NCBI GenBank assembly: GCA_000717735.1
Contig: JOBE01000063.1
Span: 1-58,089, forward strand
From: Streptomyces griseoluteus
GTDB taxonomy: Bacteria > Actinomycetota > Actinomycetes > Streptomycetales > Streptomycetaceae
DNA length: 58,089 nt
Direction of reading: 5' to 3'
Within the stretch, counting starts at the first letter, position 1, and each line of letters opens with the position of its first letter. Shown piece after piece: positions 25,907 to 33,268 of the stretch. A program made the translations under genes and the position numbers. Below the pieces are notes generated by a model. The model made no database searches. It was not told where the DNA came from and worked only from the letters and a program-made list of their open reading frames with translations.

Positions 25907-27712
25907 ATGTGCAGGATCCTCGGCTCCTTCGCCGCCGGGGCGGACCGCCCCGAGCCGGCCCAGCTCGCGGCGGTGTCCGCCCGCCAACGCCACGGCGGGC
26001 CCGACGAGCACCAGGTGCTCAGCGGGCCCGGCTGGTCCCTCGGCTGCGACCGGCTCGCCGTGACCGACCCCTGCGGCGGACAGCAGCCCTACCGACTGCC
26101 CCACCTGCCCGGCATCCTCGCCGTGCTCAACGGCGAGATCTACAACCACGCCGAGCTGCGCCGCGCCCTCGCCGCCCGCGGCCACCGGTTCCCCGACCGC
26201 TGCGACGGCACACTGCTGCCCGCGCTCTACGCCGAGTACGGCCCCGCCTTCGCCGAGCACCTCGACGGCATGTTCGCCGTCGCGATCCTCGACCTTCGCC
26301 CCGGCAGCACTCAACTCGTCCTCGCCGTCGACGACATGGGCATGAAACCGATCCACCTGCACCACGACCCCTACGACGGCTCCACCCGCTTCGCCTCCGA
26401 GATCCCCGCCCTCCTCGCCTTCGAAGGCGTACGGATCTCCCCGCGCGAGGAGTCCCTCGACACCGTCCTCGCCACCCGGACCTCCTTCTCCACCCACACC
26501 GCGCTCGACGGCGTCAGCGTCCTGCCGCCCGGCGCCACCGCCTTCGTGCGGCCCGGCGCCGCGACCGTCGTACGCCGCCGCGGCCCCCACCGCGCCGACC
26601 CCGCCGGCGCCACCCAGGACGTCCTGCGCCACGAGGTGCGCAGGCTCGCCGAGGCCGACGTGCCCGTCTGCGCCATCACCAGCGGCGGCCTCGACTCCGG
26701 GCTCGTCACCGCGCTCGCCGCCGAGCACGCCCGTGAGACCGACGCGCCGCCGCTGCACAGCTTCCACCTCACCTACCGGGGCCGCTGGCCCGACTCCGAG
26801 GCCGCGTACGCCCGCTCCGTCGCCCGCCGGACCCGGACCGTCCACCACGAGGTCGCCGTCGACCCCGACGAACTCGTCTCCCTCCTCACCCGGACCGTCC
26901 GCCACCTCGGCCAGCCCAACGCCGACCCCATCACCCTCTCCACGTACGCGCTCTTCCGCGCCGTCCGCGAGAACGGCTTCACCGTCGCCCTCACCGGCGA
27001 CGGCGCCGACGAACTCTTCGGCGGGTACGACCGGATGCGCGCCGCCCTCGACGCGCCCGCCGGAGCCGACTGGGCCGGCACCTACGCGGACGCCCTGTCG
27101 GCCGCGCCCCGGCTGCTCCGCGAGCACCTCTACACCGCCAACTACCGCGCGCACATCGCCGACCAGGGATCGGCCGCCGACCGCATCGCGCAGGAACTGC
27201 GCTCGGCGGAGGCCGTCGGCGCCGACCGGCTCACCGCGATGACCGCGTTCGAGACGCGCTGGCGGCTCCCCGCGTACCACCTGCGGCGCGTCGACCACCT
27301 GTCCATGGCGTGGGCCGTCGAGGCGCGGATGCCGTTCTGCCAGCCGTCCGTCGTGACGCACGCGCGCGCGTTGCCGACGGCGGCGCGGACGGGGAAGCGC
27401 GCGCTGTACGAGGCGGGCGCGGAACTGCTCCCCTCCTCGGTCCTGCGGCGTCCGAAGCAGCCGTTCACCCTGCCCCTCGCGGCGATGCTCGCCCCCGGCA
27501 CCCCGCTCCTGGAGACCGTCCGCGAACTGCTCTCCCCGGCCCGGCTCGTCCTCGGCGGAAAGGTCCGCGCGGACCGGGTCCAGAAACTCCTCGCCCGCCA
27601 CCTCGAACGCCCCTCGCAGCACGACGCCCTGACCCTCTGGGCCCTGGCCGTCCACGAACTGTGGACGGAGGTCGTCCAGGGCATGCGGATCCCGGTGGGC
27701 TGTGCGGCCTGA
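25907..27712 (+). CDS. asnB: Asparagine synthetase B, glutamine-hydrolysing
   Basis: 601 residues. Met is followed by Cys2 (MCRILGSFA), the N-terminal nucleophile of class II glutamine amidotransferases. Glutaminase domain about 1-200 (RHGGPDEHQV, LNGEIYNHAELR). Synthetase domain about 230-590 with pyrophosphate loop SGGLDSG (Ser259), GDGADELFGGY and the late VEARMPFC. Makes an amide from an acid using Gln and ATP, either for Asn itself or for an amide or lactam in a secondary metabolite. Located between a deacetylase and a PrpF-like gene, it is more likely a pathway amidotransferase than the housekeeping copy, but that is inference. Confidence 0.9.
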   Translation: MCRILGSFAAGADRPEPAQLAAVSARQRHGGPDEHQVLSGPGWSLGCDRLAVTDPCGGQQPYRLPHLPGILAVLNGEIYNHAELRRALAARGHRFPDRCDGTLLPALYAEYGPAFAEHLDGMFAVAILDLRPGSTQLVLAVDDMGMKPIHLHHDPYDGSTRFASEIPALLAFEGVRISPREESLDTVLATRTSFSTHTALDGVSVLPPGATAFVRPGAATVVRRRGPHRADPAGATQDVLRHEVRRLAEADVPVCAITSGGLDSGLVTALAAEHARETDAPPLHSFHLTYRGRWPDSEAAYARSVARRTRTVHHEVAVDPDELVSLLTRTVRHLGQPNADPITLSTYALFRAVRENGFTVALTGDGADELFGGYDRMRAALDAPAGADWAGTYADALSAAPRLLREHLYTANYRAHIADQGSAADRIAQELRSAEAVGADRLTAMTAFETRWRLPAYHLRRVDHLSMAWAVEARMPFCQPSVVTHARALPTAARTGKRALYEAGAELLPSSVLRRPKQPFTLPLAAMLAPGTPLLETVRELLSPARLVLGGKVRADRVQKLLARHLERPSQHDALTLWALAVHELWTEVVQGMRIPVGCAA

Positions 27713-27840
27713 TGACCCGGGACCTCGGCGTCCCGTCCCCGCGATGAATGGGGGGCCCGCACCCGGAGGTCCGACCTGCGAGGCGGCGCCGGGGAGCGCG
27801 GGCGCGGGGGGCGGCGTGCAGGGAGCGGAGGCGCCAGCAC

Positions 27841-27935
27841 GGGCGCCGTCCGTTGTGCCCACCCTCCCCCAAGCTCTCGACTCCGCTCGAACAGGGTGCA
27901 CCCCCATCGCCCCGGCGGTACGAATGCCCACAACG
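27841..27935. repeat. REP-like hairpin repeat, copy 2 (diverged)
   Basis: GGGCGCCGTCCGTTGTGCCC at the left and GAATGCCCACAACG at the right mirror the outer arms of the elements at 4287 and 54740. CGTTGTG (27851-27857) pairs with CACAACG (27929-27935); the inner arms are degenerate. It covers the likely start codon of the next gene (ATG 27924). Confidence 0.55.
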
Positions 27936-28820
27936 AACGCCGGGTGCGTCCCTGCCACTGTGGTCCGCGCCCAGGATGCCCCCGGTCCTACCCTCGTTCT
28001 GCGGGTCGATCAGCTGCCCTACGGCGACCTCGCCCTTGGCGGCGAGCTCGCCCACCTTCGCGACGCCCTTGCCCGTACCCCGTACCCCCGGCTCAACAAG
28101 ATCGCCCTCTACGGGCCCGCCGGCCGGTCCGGTCACGCCCTCGGCTACCGCTTCGTGCAGGTCCTCCCCGGCGGGCGGTTCGACTTCCGTGCCGGCTGCG
28201 GGCATTCGCTGCTCGCCTGTGTCGTCGCTGAGGGACCGCCCGGGCCCGTCACCGTACGCGCGGTGACCACCGGGGACACGGTGCTGTGTGAGCCCGAGCC
28301 CGGCGGGGACGCGTACACGCTCAGTTTCCTCAAGGCGCCCACCGCCCCCGGCACCCTCCCCACCGGTCGGCCCGTCGACGTCCTCCACGGCGTCCCCGTC
28401 TCGATCGTGCGTTACGGCAACCCCTACGTCTTCGTCGACTCCCGGTACCTCCCCGACGCCGAAGAGGCCCTCCGTGACCGGATGCTCGTGCTCCGCGCCG
28501 CCGCCGCCCGCCTCCTCGGGTACCCGCCCCACTCCGCCCTCCCCAAGATCGCCGCCGTCACCGACAGCCCCCGAGGCATCTCCGTCCGCGCCCTCACCGT
28601 CGGCGGCTGGCACCCCCGGCTCGCCCTCACCGGTGCCGCCGCCCTCGCCGCCGCCGGCGCGCTCGACGGCACCGTCGTCCCCGCCCCGAGCGGCCCCGTC
28701 CGCACCCCCGGTGGCACCGTGACCGTCTCCACCGCGCCCGACCGCGTCCTGGTCCACCACAAGCGCGCCGAGGTCCTCGAAAGGCTCGAACTCCCGTGGC
28801 GTATCCACGCAACGGCGTGA
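27924..28820 (+). CDS. PrpF-like isomerase (DUF453, diaminopimelate-epimerase fold)
   Basis: 298 residues. The first lines resemble PrpF/methylitaconate isomerase: MPTTNAGCVPATVV, then LNKIALYGPAGRSGHALGYR (the SKVAIV...DYLFAQV region) and FDFRAGCGHSLLA, where PrpF has NCGN, so the Cys of GCGHS is a candidate catalytic thiol. The late GLY/VGGWHP region of the second half fits the duplicated hot-dog-like fold. Probably isomerises an unsaturated acid, substrate unknown. The start ATG 27924 lies in a REP-like element and has no good ribosome site, so the true start is uncertain. Confidence 0.6.
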   Translation: MPTTNAGCVPATVVRAQDAPGPTLVLRVDQLPYGDLALGGELAHLRDALARTPYPRLNKIALYGPAGRSGHALGYRFVQVLPGGRFDFRAGCGHSLLACVVAEGPPGPVTVRAVTTGDTVLCEPEPGGDAYTLSFLKAPTAPGTLPTGRPVDVLHGVPVSIVRYGNPYVFVDSRYLPDAEEALRDRMLVLRAAAARLLGYPPHSALPKIAAVTDSPRGISVRALTVGGWHPRLALTGAAALAAAGALDGTVVPAPSGPVRTPGGTVTVSTAPDRVLVHHKRAEVLERLELPWRIHATA

Positions 28821-28911
28821 ACGCGCACCCCGCTCACCAGGCCCGGACTCCCTTTCCTCTGCCACGCTGAAATGGACCGGCCATCGGTATCCGTGGGGAG
28901 AGCAGCCACTC

Positions 28912-29658
28912 ATGAAATTCGAGAATCTGCGTGTCGTCGTGACCGGAGCGTCCCGCTATTTCGGGCGCGCGCTCGCCGTCGGATTCGCCCATCTCGGCGC
29001 CGAGGTCTACGTCTCGGCGCGGACCGTCGAGGCGGCCGAACGCACCCGCACCGAAGTCATGGGCTCGGCCCGCGACCGTATCCACGCCTTCGGCTGCGAC
29101 CTCAGCAAGCCCGCCGAGATCCGCGATTTCGCGGCCCGCGTCGGCGAACACACCGACCGCGTCGACCTCCTGGTCAACAACGGCGCCCGCTGGCTCGACG
29201 GCATGGACCTGGAGGCGGCGAGCGACCGCGAGATCGTGGAGACGATCGAGTCGACGGCCGGCGGCACGGTCCTCATGGTGAAGCACTTCCTGCCGCTGCT
29301 CCGCGGCTCGCTGCGGCCCGACATCGTCAACATGGTGGCCGTCCGCGACGCCGAGGGCGCCTCCGCGGCGACCGCCGGCGCCGCCCACGAGGCCTTCTGG
29401 GCGGCGAAGAGCGCCCAGGCCGGATTCGCCGACATCCTCTCGCGCCGGCTGCGGCCCTCCGGCGTCCGGGTCTTCTCCCTCTTCCCGCCCGACTTCTCCA
29501 CCTCGGATCCGCGCTTCGCGGAATGGGACGGATCCAATCCGGACGGAATAGCGCCCGACGAGAAGCTGACCACCCAGGCCCTCTTCGAATGCATCGTGTA
29601 CGCCGTCGAGCAGCCGCGTGACTGCTTCATCCGCTCCTTCCACTTCGAACCGCGCTGA
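28912..29658 (+). CDS. SDR-family oxidoreductase with altered motifs
   Basis: 248 residues, Rossmann fold. The dinucleotide loop is TGASRYFGRA (11-20) instead of TGASRGIGRA, so two glycine-loop positions are replaced by bulky Tyr and Phe. NNGARW matches the NNAG site. The catalytic YxxxK is FWAAK (Phe162, Lys166): the Tyr is missing. It may be a pathway reductase with a changed mechanism or a pseudo-enzyme. The ATG follows the PrpF-like gene by 91 bases and precedes the MetRS-like gene by 31, which has a strong GGAGG site; likely one operon. Confidence 0.75.
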   Translation: MKFENLRVVVTGASRYFGRALAVGFAHLGAEVYVSARTVEAAERTRTEVMGSARDRIHAFGCDLSKPAEIRDFAARVGEHTDRVDLLVNNGARWLDGMDLEAASDREIVETIESTAGGTVLMVKHFLPLLRGSLRPDIVNMVAVRDAEGASAATAGAAHEAFWAAKSAQAGFADILSRRLRPSGVRVFSLFPPDFSTSDPRFAEWDGSNPDGIAPDEKLTTQALFECIVYAVEQPRDCFIRSFHFEPR

Positions 29659-29689
29659 GCCCACCGCACCACAGCGTCAAGGAGGTCCC

Positions 29690-31255
29690 ATGAGCACCCC
29701 TGTCTGGATCACCGCGACTCCTCCCGCCACCCACGGCGAACTCCACATCGGCCACCTCGCCGGGCCGTACGTCGCCGCCGACGTCCTCACCCGCTACCTG
29801 CGCGCCGAGGGCGAGGCGGTCAGGTTCACCACCGGCACCGCCGACCACGCCAGCTCCGTCGAGGTCCGTGCGCTGCGCCACCACCGCAAGCCCGAGGAGG
29901 TCGCGGAGGGCTACCGCGCCGCGATCACCGCCGACTGGCTGCGCTCGGGCGTCGAGTTCGACCACATCGTGCGCCCGCGCCGCGACAAGGGCTACGGACG
30001 CTGGGTGCAGGACCTCTTCGCCCGCCTCTTCGCGCAGGGCGTGATCGCCCCCCGCACCCGGCTCCTGCCGTACTGCGAGCCCTGCGACCGCTGGCTGCAC
30101 GGGGCGCACGCGACCGGTACGTGCCCGCACTGCGGCGCGGTCAGCGAAGGCGGCATGTGCCACGAGTGCGCCCGCCCCAACGACGGCGGCGACCTGATCG
30201 CCGCCCGCTGCGCCCTGTGCGACACCCCGGCGGTCGCCCGCCGCTGCCGCAGGCTCTACGTGCCCCTGGAGCCGTTCCGGGAGACGCTCGCCGAGTACTG
30301 GGCGACGGCGGGCCTGCCGCCGCGGCTCGCCGCGCTGTGCGAGTCGCTCGTCGAGGACGGACTGCCGGACATCGCCGTCGGCCATCCCGCCGAGTGGGGT
30401 CTGCCGGTGCCGGTCGAGGGCTTCCCCGACCACCGGATCGACGGCTGCTTCGAGGCCGCCGCCATGCACCTCTTCGGCTACGACGTGAAGGGCCCGCTGC
30501 CCCGCCGCGCGATCCACTTCTGCGGCTTCGGGCACTCCTTCTGCCACGCCGTGCTGCTGCCGGTGCTGCTGCTCGCGCAGGACATCAAGCTGCCGCAGGA
30601 CTTCAACGTCAACGAGTCGTACGTCATCGAGGAAGGCGTCCAGGAGGGCAACGTCTGGGCGCTCGACCTGCTCACCGAGTACGGCTCCGACACCCTGCGC
30701 CGCCACGTCCTCCAGGCCCGCCCGCTCGGCCGCCGCACCGTCTTCCACCGGGAGCGGCTCGCCGCCGCCCGGCGTGAGCTCGACGAGAACTGGAACAGCT
30801 GGCTGTCCCGGCTCTTCGCCGCCGTACGGGAGGAGTGCGCAGGCCTCGCCCCGCAGGCGCTGCCCGGCGGCACGGGCTGGGAGATCCTGGAGCGGCGGCT
30901 GCACCGGGGCGTGGACGACCTGCGCGAGGCGTACGGCCCCGACGCGTTCGACCCGCGCCGGGCGGTGGCCGTGCTCGACGAGATGGTCAGGTCGGCGGCC
31001 GACTTCGGTCACGTCAACGCCCACGAGCGGTGCCGGCCCAGCACCTCCTGCCGTCATCTCCCGGCGCTGGCCGCACAGTTGGCGTTCGCGTCCGCCCTGT
31101 CCGCGTGGTCGCGGCCGGTGATGCCGGAGGGTGCCGACCGGCTCGCGGCGGCGCTCCAGGTGACGCCGGGGCGCCCGGTCGACTGGCACGCCCTGACGGC
31201 TCCGCTCCCCGGGACCCGGCTGGCACCCCCGTCGGGCCCGGTCTTCGGGTTCTGA
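29690..31255 (+). CDS. Methionyl-tRNA-synthetase-like protein without KMSKS
   Basis: 521 residues. The MetRS catalytic core is clear: class-I HIGH at 19-22 (HGELHIGHLAGPY), two CxxC zinc knuckles (CEPC...CPHC and CHEC...CALC, about 128-185), HFCGFGHSFCHAVLLPVLL, and the helix TEYGSDTLRRHVL. Where KMSKS should lie (about 314-321) the sequence is EEGVQEGN, so both lysines of the loop that stabilises the adenylate transition state are replaced by Glu and Val. The C-terminal helical bundle resembles the anticodon domain but is short. AGGAGG precedes ATG 29690. Most probably a paralogue recruited for amide or ester bond formation in a biosynthetic pathway, as MshC was from CysRS and the hydrazine synthetases from MetRS; a tRNA-charging role is unlikely. 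Confidence 0.8.
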   Translation: MSTPVWITATPPATHGELHIGHLAGPYVAADVLTRYLRAEGEAVRFTTGTADHASSVEVRALRHHRKPEEVAEGYRAAITADWLRSGVEFDHIVRPRRDKGYGRWVQDLFARLFAQGVIAPRTRLLPYCEPCDRWLHGAHATGTCPHCGAVSEGGMCHECARPNDGGDLIAARCALCDTPAVARRCRRLYVPLEPFRETLAEYWATAGLPPRLAALCESLVEDGLPDIAVGHPAEWGLPVPVEGFPDHRIDGCFEAAAMHLFGYDVKGPLPRRAIHFCGFGHSFCHAVLLPVLLLAQDIKLPQDFNVNESYVIEEGVQEGNVWALDLLTEYGSDTLRRHVLQARPLGRRTVFHRERLAAARRELDENWNSWLSRLFAAVREECAGLAPQALPGGTGWEILERRLHRGVDDLREAYGPDAFDPRRAVAVLDEMVRSAADFGHVNAHERCRPSTSCRHLPALAAQLAFASALSAWSRPVMPEGADRLAAALQVTPGRPVDWHALTAPLPGTRLAPPSGPVFGF

Positions 31256-31278
31256 CCTTCGCTACTACTAAGCAACTA

Positions 31279-31292
31279 AGTACTTCCGTACT
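31279..31292. promoter_or_regulatory. Candidate operator AGTAC-N4-GTACT
   Basis: AGTACTTCCGTACT is a perfect 5-bp inverted repeat inside the only AT-rich patch (31258-31292) between the MetRS-like and glycosyltransferase genes. It suggests a separate regulated promoter for the glycosyltransferase, with a leader of about 80-100 bases that holds the large hairpin. Confidence 0.4.
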
Positions 31293-31331
31293 CACCACCT
31301 CCGCCACCCTGCCGCGTGACCGTGCGCGCGA

Positions 31332-31393
31332 GCGACGCGCAGGGACACGTGGCCCCCCACTCCTCAGGAGCCCCACGTGTCCCTGCGCGTCGC
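31332..31393 (+). promoter_or_regulatory. Perfect 21-bp stem-loop enclosing the ribosome site and start codon
   Basis: Bases 31332-31352 are exactly complementary to 31373-31393. The 20-base loop (31353-31372) contains AGGAG (31366-31370), and the GTG start (31377-31379) lies in the right arm. In mRNA this would hide the start codon of the glycosyltransferase in a very stable stem while the ribosome site stays in the loop. It is not followed by a U-tract, so it is not a terminator. Either a translation switch or the outcome of an inverted duplication. Confidence 0.75.
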
Positions 31394-32702
31394 CATGCTC
31401 AGCGTCCACACCTCCCCGCTCCACCAGCCCGGGACGGGGGACGCCGGCGGGATGAACGTCTACATGGTCGAGCTGTCCCGCGCCCTGGCCGAACAGGGCG
31501 CCGAGGTCGACCTGTTCACCCGCTGCCGGGGCGAGGACGTGCCGCCGCTCGTCGAACTCGCCCCCGGCGTACGGGTCCGTCATCTGCACGCGGGTCCGCG
31601 CGAGGCACTCCCCAAGGAGGCCATGCCCGACCTCGTCGTGCCGTTCTCGCTCGCCCTGCTCAAGGAGGAGCGGCGCTACGACCTGGTCCACTCGCACTAC
31701 TGGCTCTCCGGACAGGCGGGCCGGATCGCCTCGGTGGGCTGGCGCATCCCGTTCGTGCACACCGCCCACACCCTGGCCCGGGTGAAGAACGCCTCGCTCG
31801 CCGCCGGCGACACCCCCGAACCGGAGCTCCGGGTCCGGGGCGAGCACCAGGTGGTGGGCGCCGCCGACCGGCTGATCGCCAACACGGCCGACGAGGCGGA
31901 GGCGCTGCGCTCGCTGTACGGGGCGGAGGGGGCCCGCACGGAGGTCGTACGGCCCGGGGTCGACCTGCGCACCTTCCATCCGGGGGACGGCAGGGCGGCG
32001 GCGCGGGCCCGCCTCGGTCTCCCGGCGGACGCGTTCGTGCCGCTGTACGCGGGCCGGATACAACCGCTGAAGGGTCCCGACGTGCTCGTACGGGCGGTCG
32101 CCGAGCTGCTGCGCGAGTCGCCGGACCTGCGCGGAAGGCTCCTGGTGCCGGTGATCGGCGGGCATTCGGGCGCGACGCGCGAGGGGACGGCCTGGCAGCT
32201 CGCCCGGGGGCTCGGGGTGACCGATGTGCTGCGGTCCTGCCCGCCCGTACCGCAGTCACGCCTCGCGGACTGGTACCGGGCGGCGGACGTGCTCGTGGTG
32301 CCCTCGCGCAGCGAGTCCTTCGGCCTGGTGGCCCTGGAGGCGCAGGCCTGTGGGACGCCGGTGCTCGCGGCGGCGGTCGGCGGGCTGCCGACGGCGGTGT
32401 GGGACGGGGTGACGGGGCTCCTGGTGCGCGGACACGACCCGGTGGAGTACGCGCGCCGGCTGCGCTGGCTCGCGGCGCACCCGGAGGCGGTGGAGACGAT
32501 GGGGGAGGCGGCGGCACGCCATGCGCGGGGGATGAGCTGGCGTGCGTCGGCCGTCCGGACCGTCGAGGTGTACCGGGGGGCGCTGGGCGAGGCGGCCAGG
32601 CAGGGAGCCGGGCGGTGGGGGTTGGGGCAGGGGCGGCGGCACGCCCCTGCCCCGACGGCCCCTCTCTCCTGGAGGAACGAGAAGGCCGTCGTACAAGTCT
32701 AG
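31377..32702 (+). CDS. GT4 glycosyltransferase, MshA-like
   Basis: 441 residues, GT-B fold. Very close in pattern to MshA, which joins GlcNAc from UDP-GlcNAc to inositol-3-phosphate in the first step of mycothiol synthesis: SVHTSPLHQPGTGDAGGMNV, VHSHYWLSGQAGRIAS, FVHTAHTLARVKNASLA, VRPGVDLRTFHPGD, YAGRIQPLKGPDVLVRA, and the GT4 ESFGLVALEAQACGTPV. The last 40 residues are a disordered extension. Its neighbours are not those usual for mshA, so it may be a second copy serving the local cluster; it could also be the only mshA. GTG 31377 is the start; AGGAG lies 6 bases before it, both in the hairpin. Confidence 0.85.
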   Translation: MSLRVAMLSVHTSPLHQPGTGDAGGMNVYMVELSRALAEQGAEVDLFTRCRGEDVPPLVELAPGVRVRHLHAGPREALPKEAMPDLVVPFSLALLKEERRYDLVHSHYWLSGQAGRIASVGWRIPFVHTAHTLARVKNASLAAGDTPEPELRVRGEHQVVGAADRLIANTADEAEALRSLYGAEGARTEVVRPGVDLRTFHPGDGRAAARARLGLPADAFVPLYAGRIQPLKGPDVLVRAVAELLRESPDLRGRLLVPVIGGHSGATREGTAWQLARGLGVTDVLRSCPPVPQSRLADWYRAADVLVVPSRSESFGLVALEAQACGTPVLAAAVGGLPTAVWDGVTGLLVRGHDPVEYARRLRWLAAHPEAVETMGEAAARHARGMSWRASAVRTVEVYRGALGEAARQGAGRWGLGQGRRHAPAPTAPLSWRNEKAVVQV

Positions 32703-32711
32703 CACCTCTTT

Positions 32712-32726
32712 TTTGGTTCGACCAAA
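32712..32726. promoter_or_regulatory. Perfect short palindrome upstream of the peptide gene
   Basis: TTTGGTTCGACCAAA has 6-bp arms around TCG in a low-GC stretch (32703-32790). A run of T precedes it on the plus strand, so as a plus-strand terminator it is the wrong way round. It could be an operator for the downstream peptide gene. Confidence 0.4.
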
Positions 32727-32921
32727 GGTATGGGTCATCCCGGATCACTCAATTCCGTTATCTAGAACGTCTATTGACGCATCCACGCCATGGCGGGTCC
32801 ACGCAGAGACAATCTCTGGATCTCATTCGGAGCCGGGGACAGAATGGAGATGTCTTCAGGGAACGCCCGGCGGCACGGGCCCCCGGAAGACGGAATTCAC
32901 ATTCCAACTCCTGGAGGAATC

Positions 32922-33173
32922 ATGTCTGCTGAGCACGCCACGGGGATGCGCAAGGCCTTCCGTCAGTTCGCCCTCGCCGCGGCCGCGTGTCTCGCCGTCG
33001 CCGGCGGCGCGGCCCTTGTGACAGCCCCTAGCGCGGTCTCGGCCCCCCAGCACGTGGTGGCCGACGGTGTGTCCGACGGGACCACCACCGACCCCACCCC
33101 GACCCCCACGCCGTCCCCGTCCAACGGAAACGAGTGGAACAAGGTCAGCCCGGCGCCGATAGCTGCCAATTGA
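32922..33173 (+). CDS. Small secreted peptide precursor
   Basis: 83 residues. Basic n-region (MRKAFRQ from residue 9), hydrophobic core FALAAAACLAVAGGAALV and a predicted signal cleavage after SAVSA (about residue 41). The mature part is about 42 residues: an acidic and Thr-Pro-rich linker (TTTDPTPTPTPSPS) and a short end GNEWNKVSPAPIAAN. No cysteines. GGAGGAATC precedes ATG 32922. It is separated by a strong terminator from two tandem regulators on the opposite strand, and could be an exported signal. Unknown family. Confidence 0.65.
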   Translation: MSAEHATGMRKAFRQFALAAAACLAVAGGAALVTAPSAVSAPQHVVADGVSDGTTTDPTPTPTPSPSNGNEWNKVSPAPIAAN

Positions 33174-33191
33174 GTCGCCGGGAATGCGGAT

Positions 33192-33236
33192 AAGGCTCCG
33201 CGGTCACCCCGTAAAGGGGGACCGGGGAGCCTTTTC
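33192..33236. terminator. Bidirectional rho-independent terminator
   Basis: AAGGCTCC and GGAGCCTT form the outer stem, with GGTC/GACC and CCCC/GGGG inside, loop GTAAA, then TTTTCC on the plus strand. It closes the peptide gene and, from the other side, the LuxR-type gene at 33269. Confidence 0.8.
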
Positions 33237-33268
33237 CTCATGTGCGAAGCGTGATGTTCCGGCCGCGC

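Noticed and set aside
31316..31377. Leader peptide from GTG 31316 overlapping the hairpin
   Set aside because: No ribosome site and its frame runs on as an antisense-like Arg-rich protein; not supported beyond the hairpin itself.
25032..32702. Hydrazine (N-N bond) pathway, because of the MetRS-like protein
   Set aside because: Those pathways have a cupin fused to MetRS and a lysine N-hydroxylase; neither is present here.
32712..32726. Terminator of the glycosyltransferase gene
   Set aside because: The T-run is on the wrong side of the palindrome for the plus strand.
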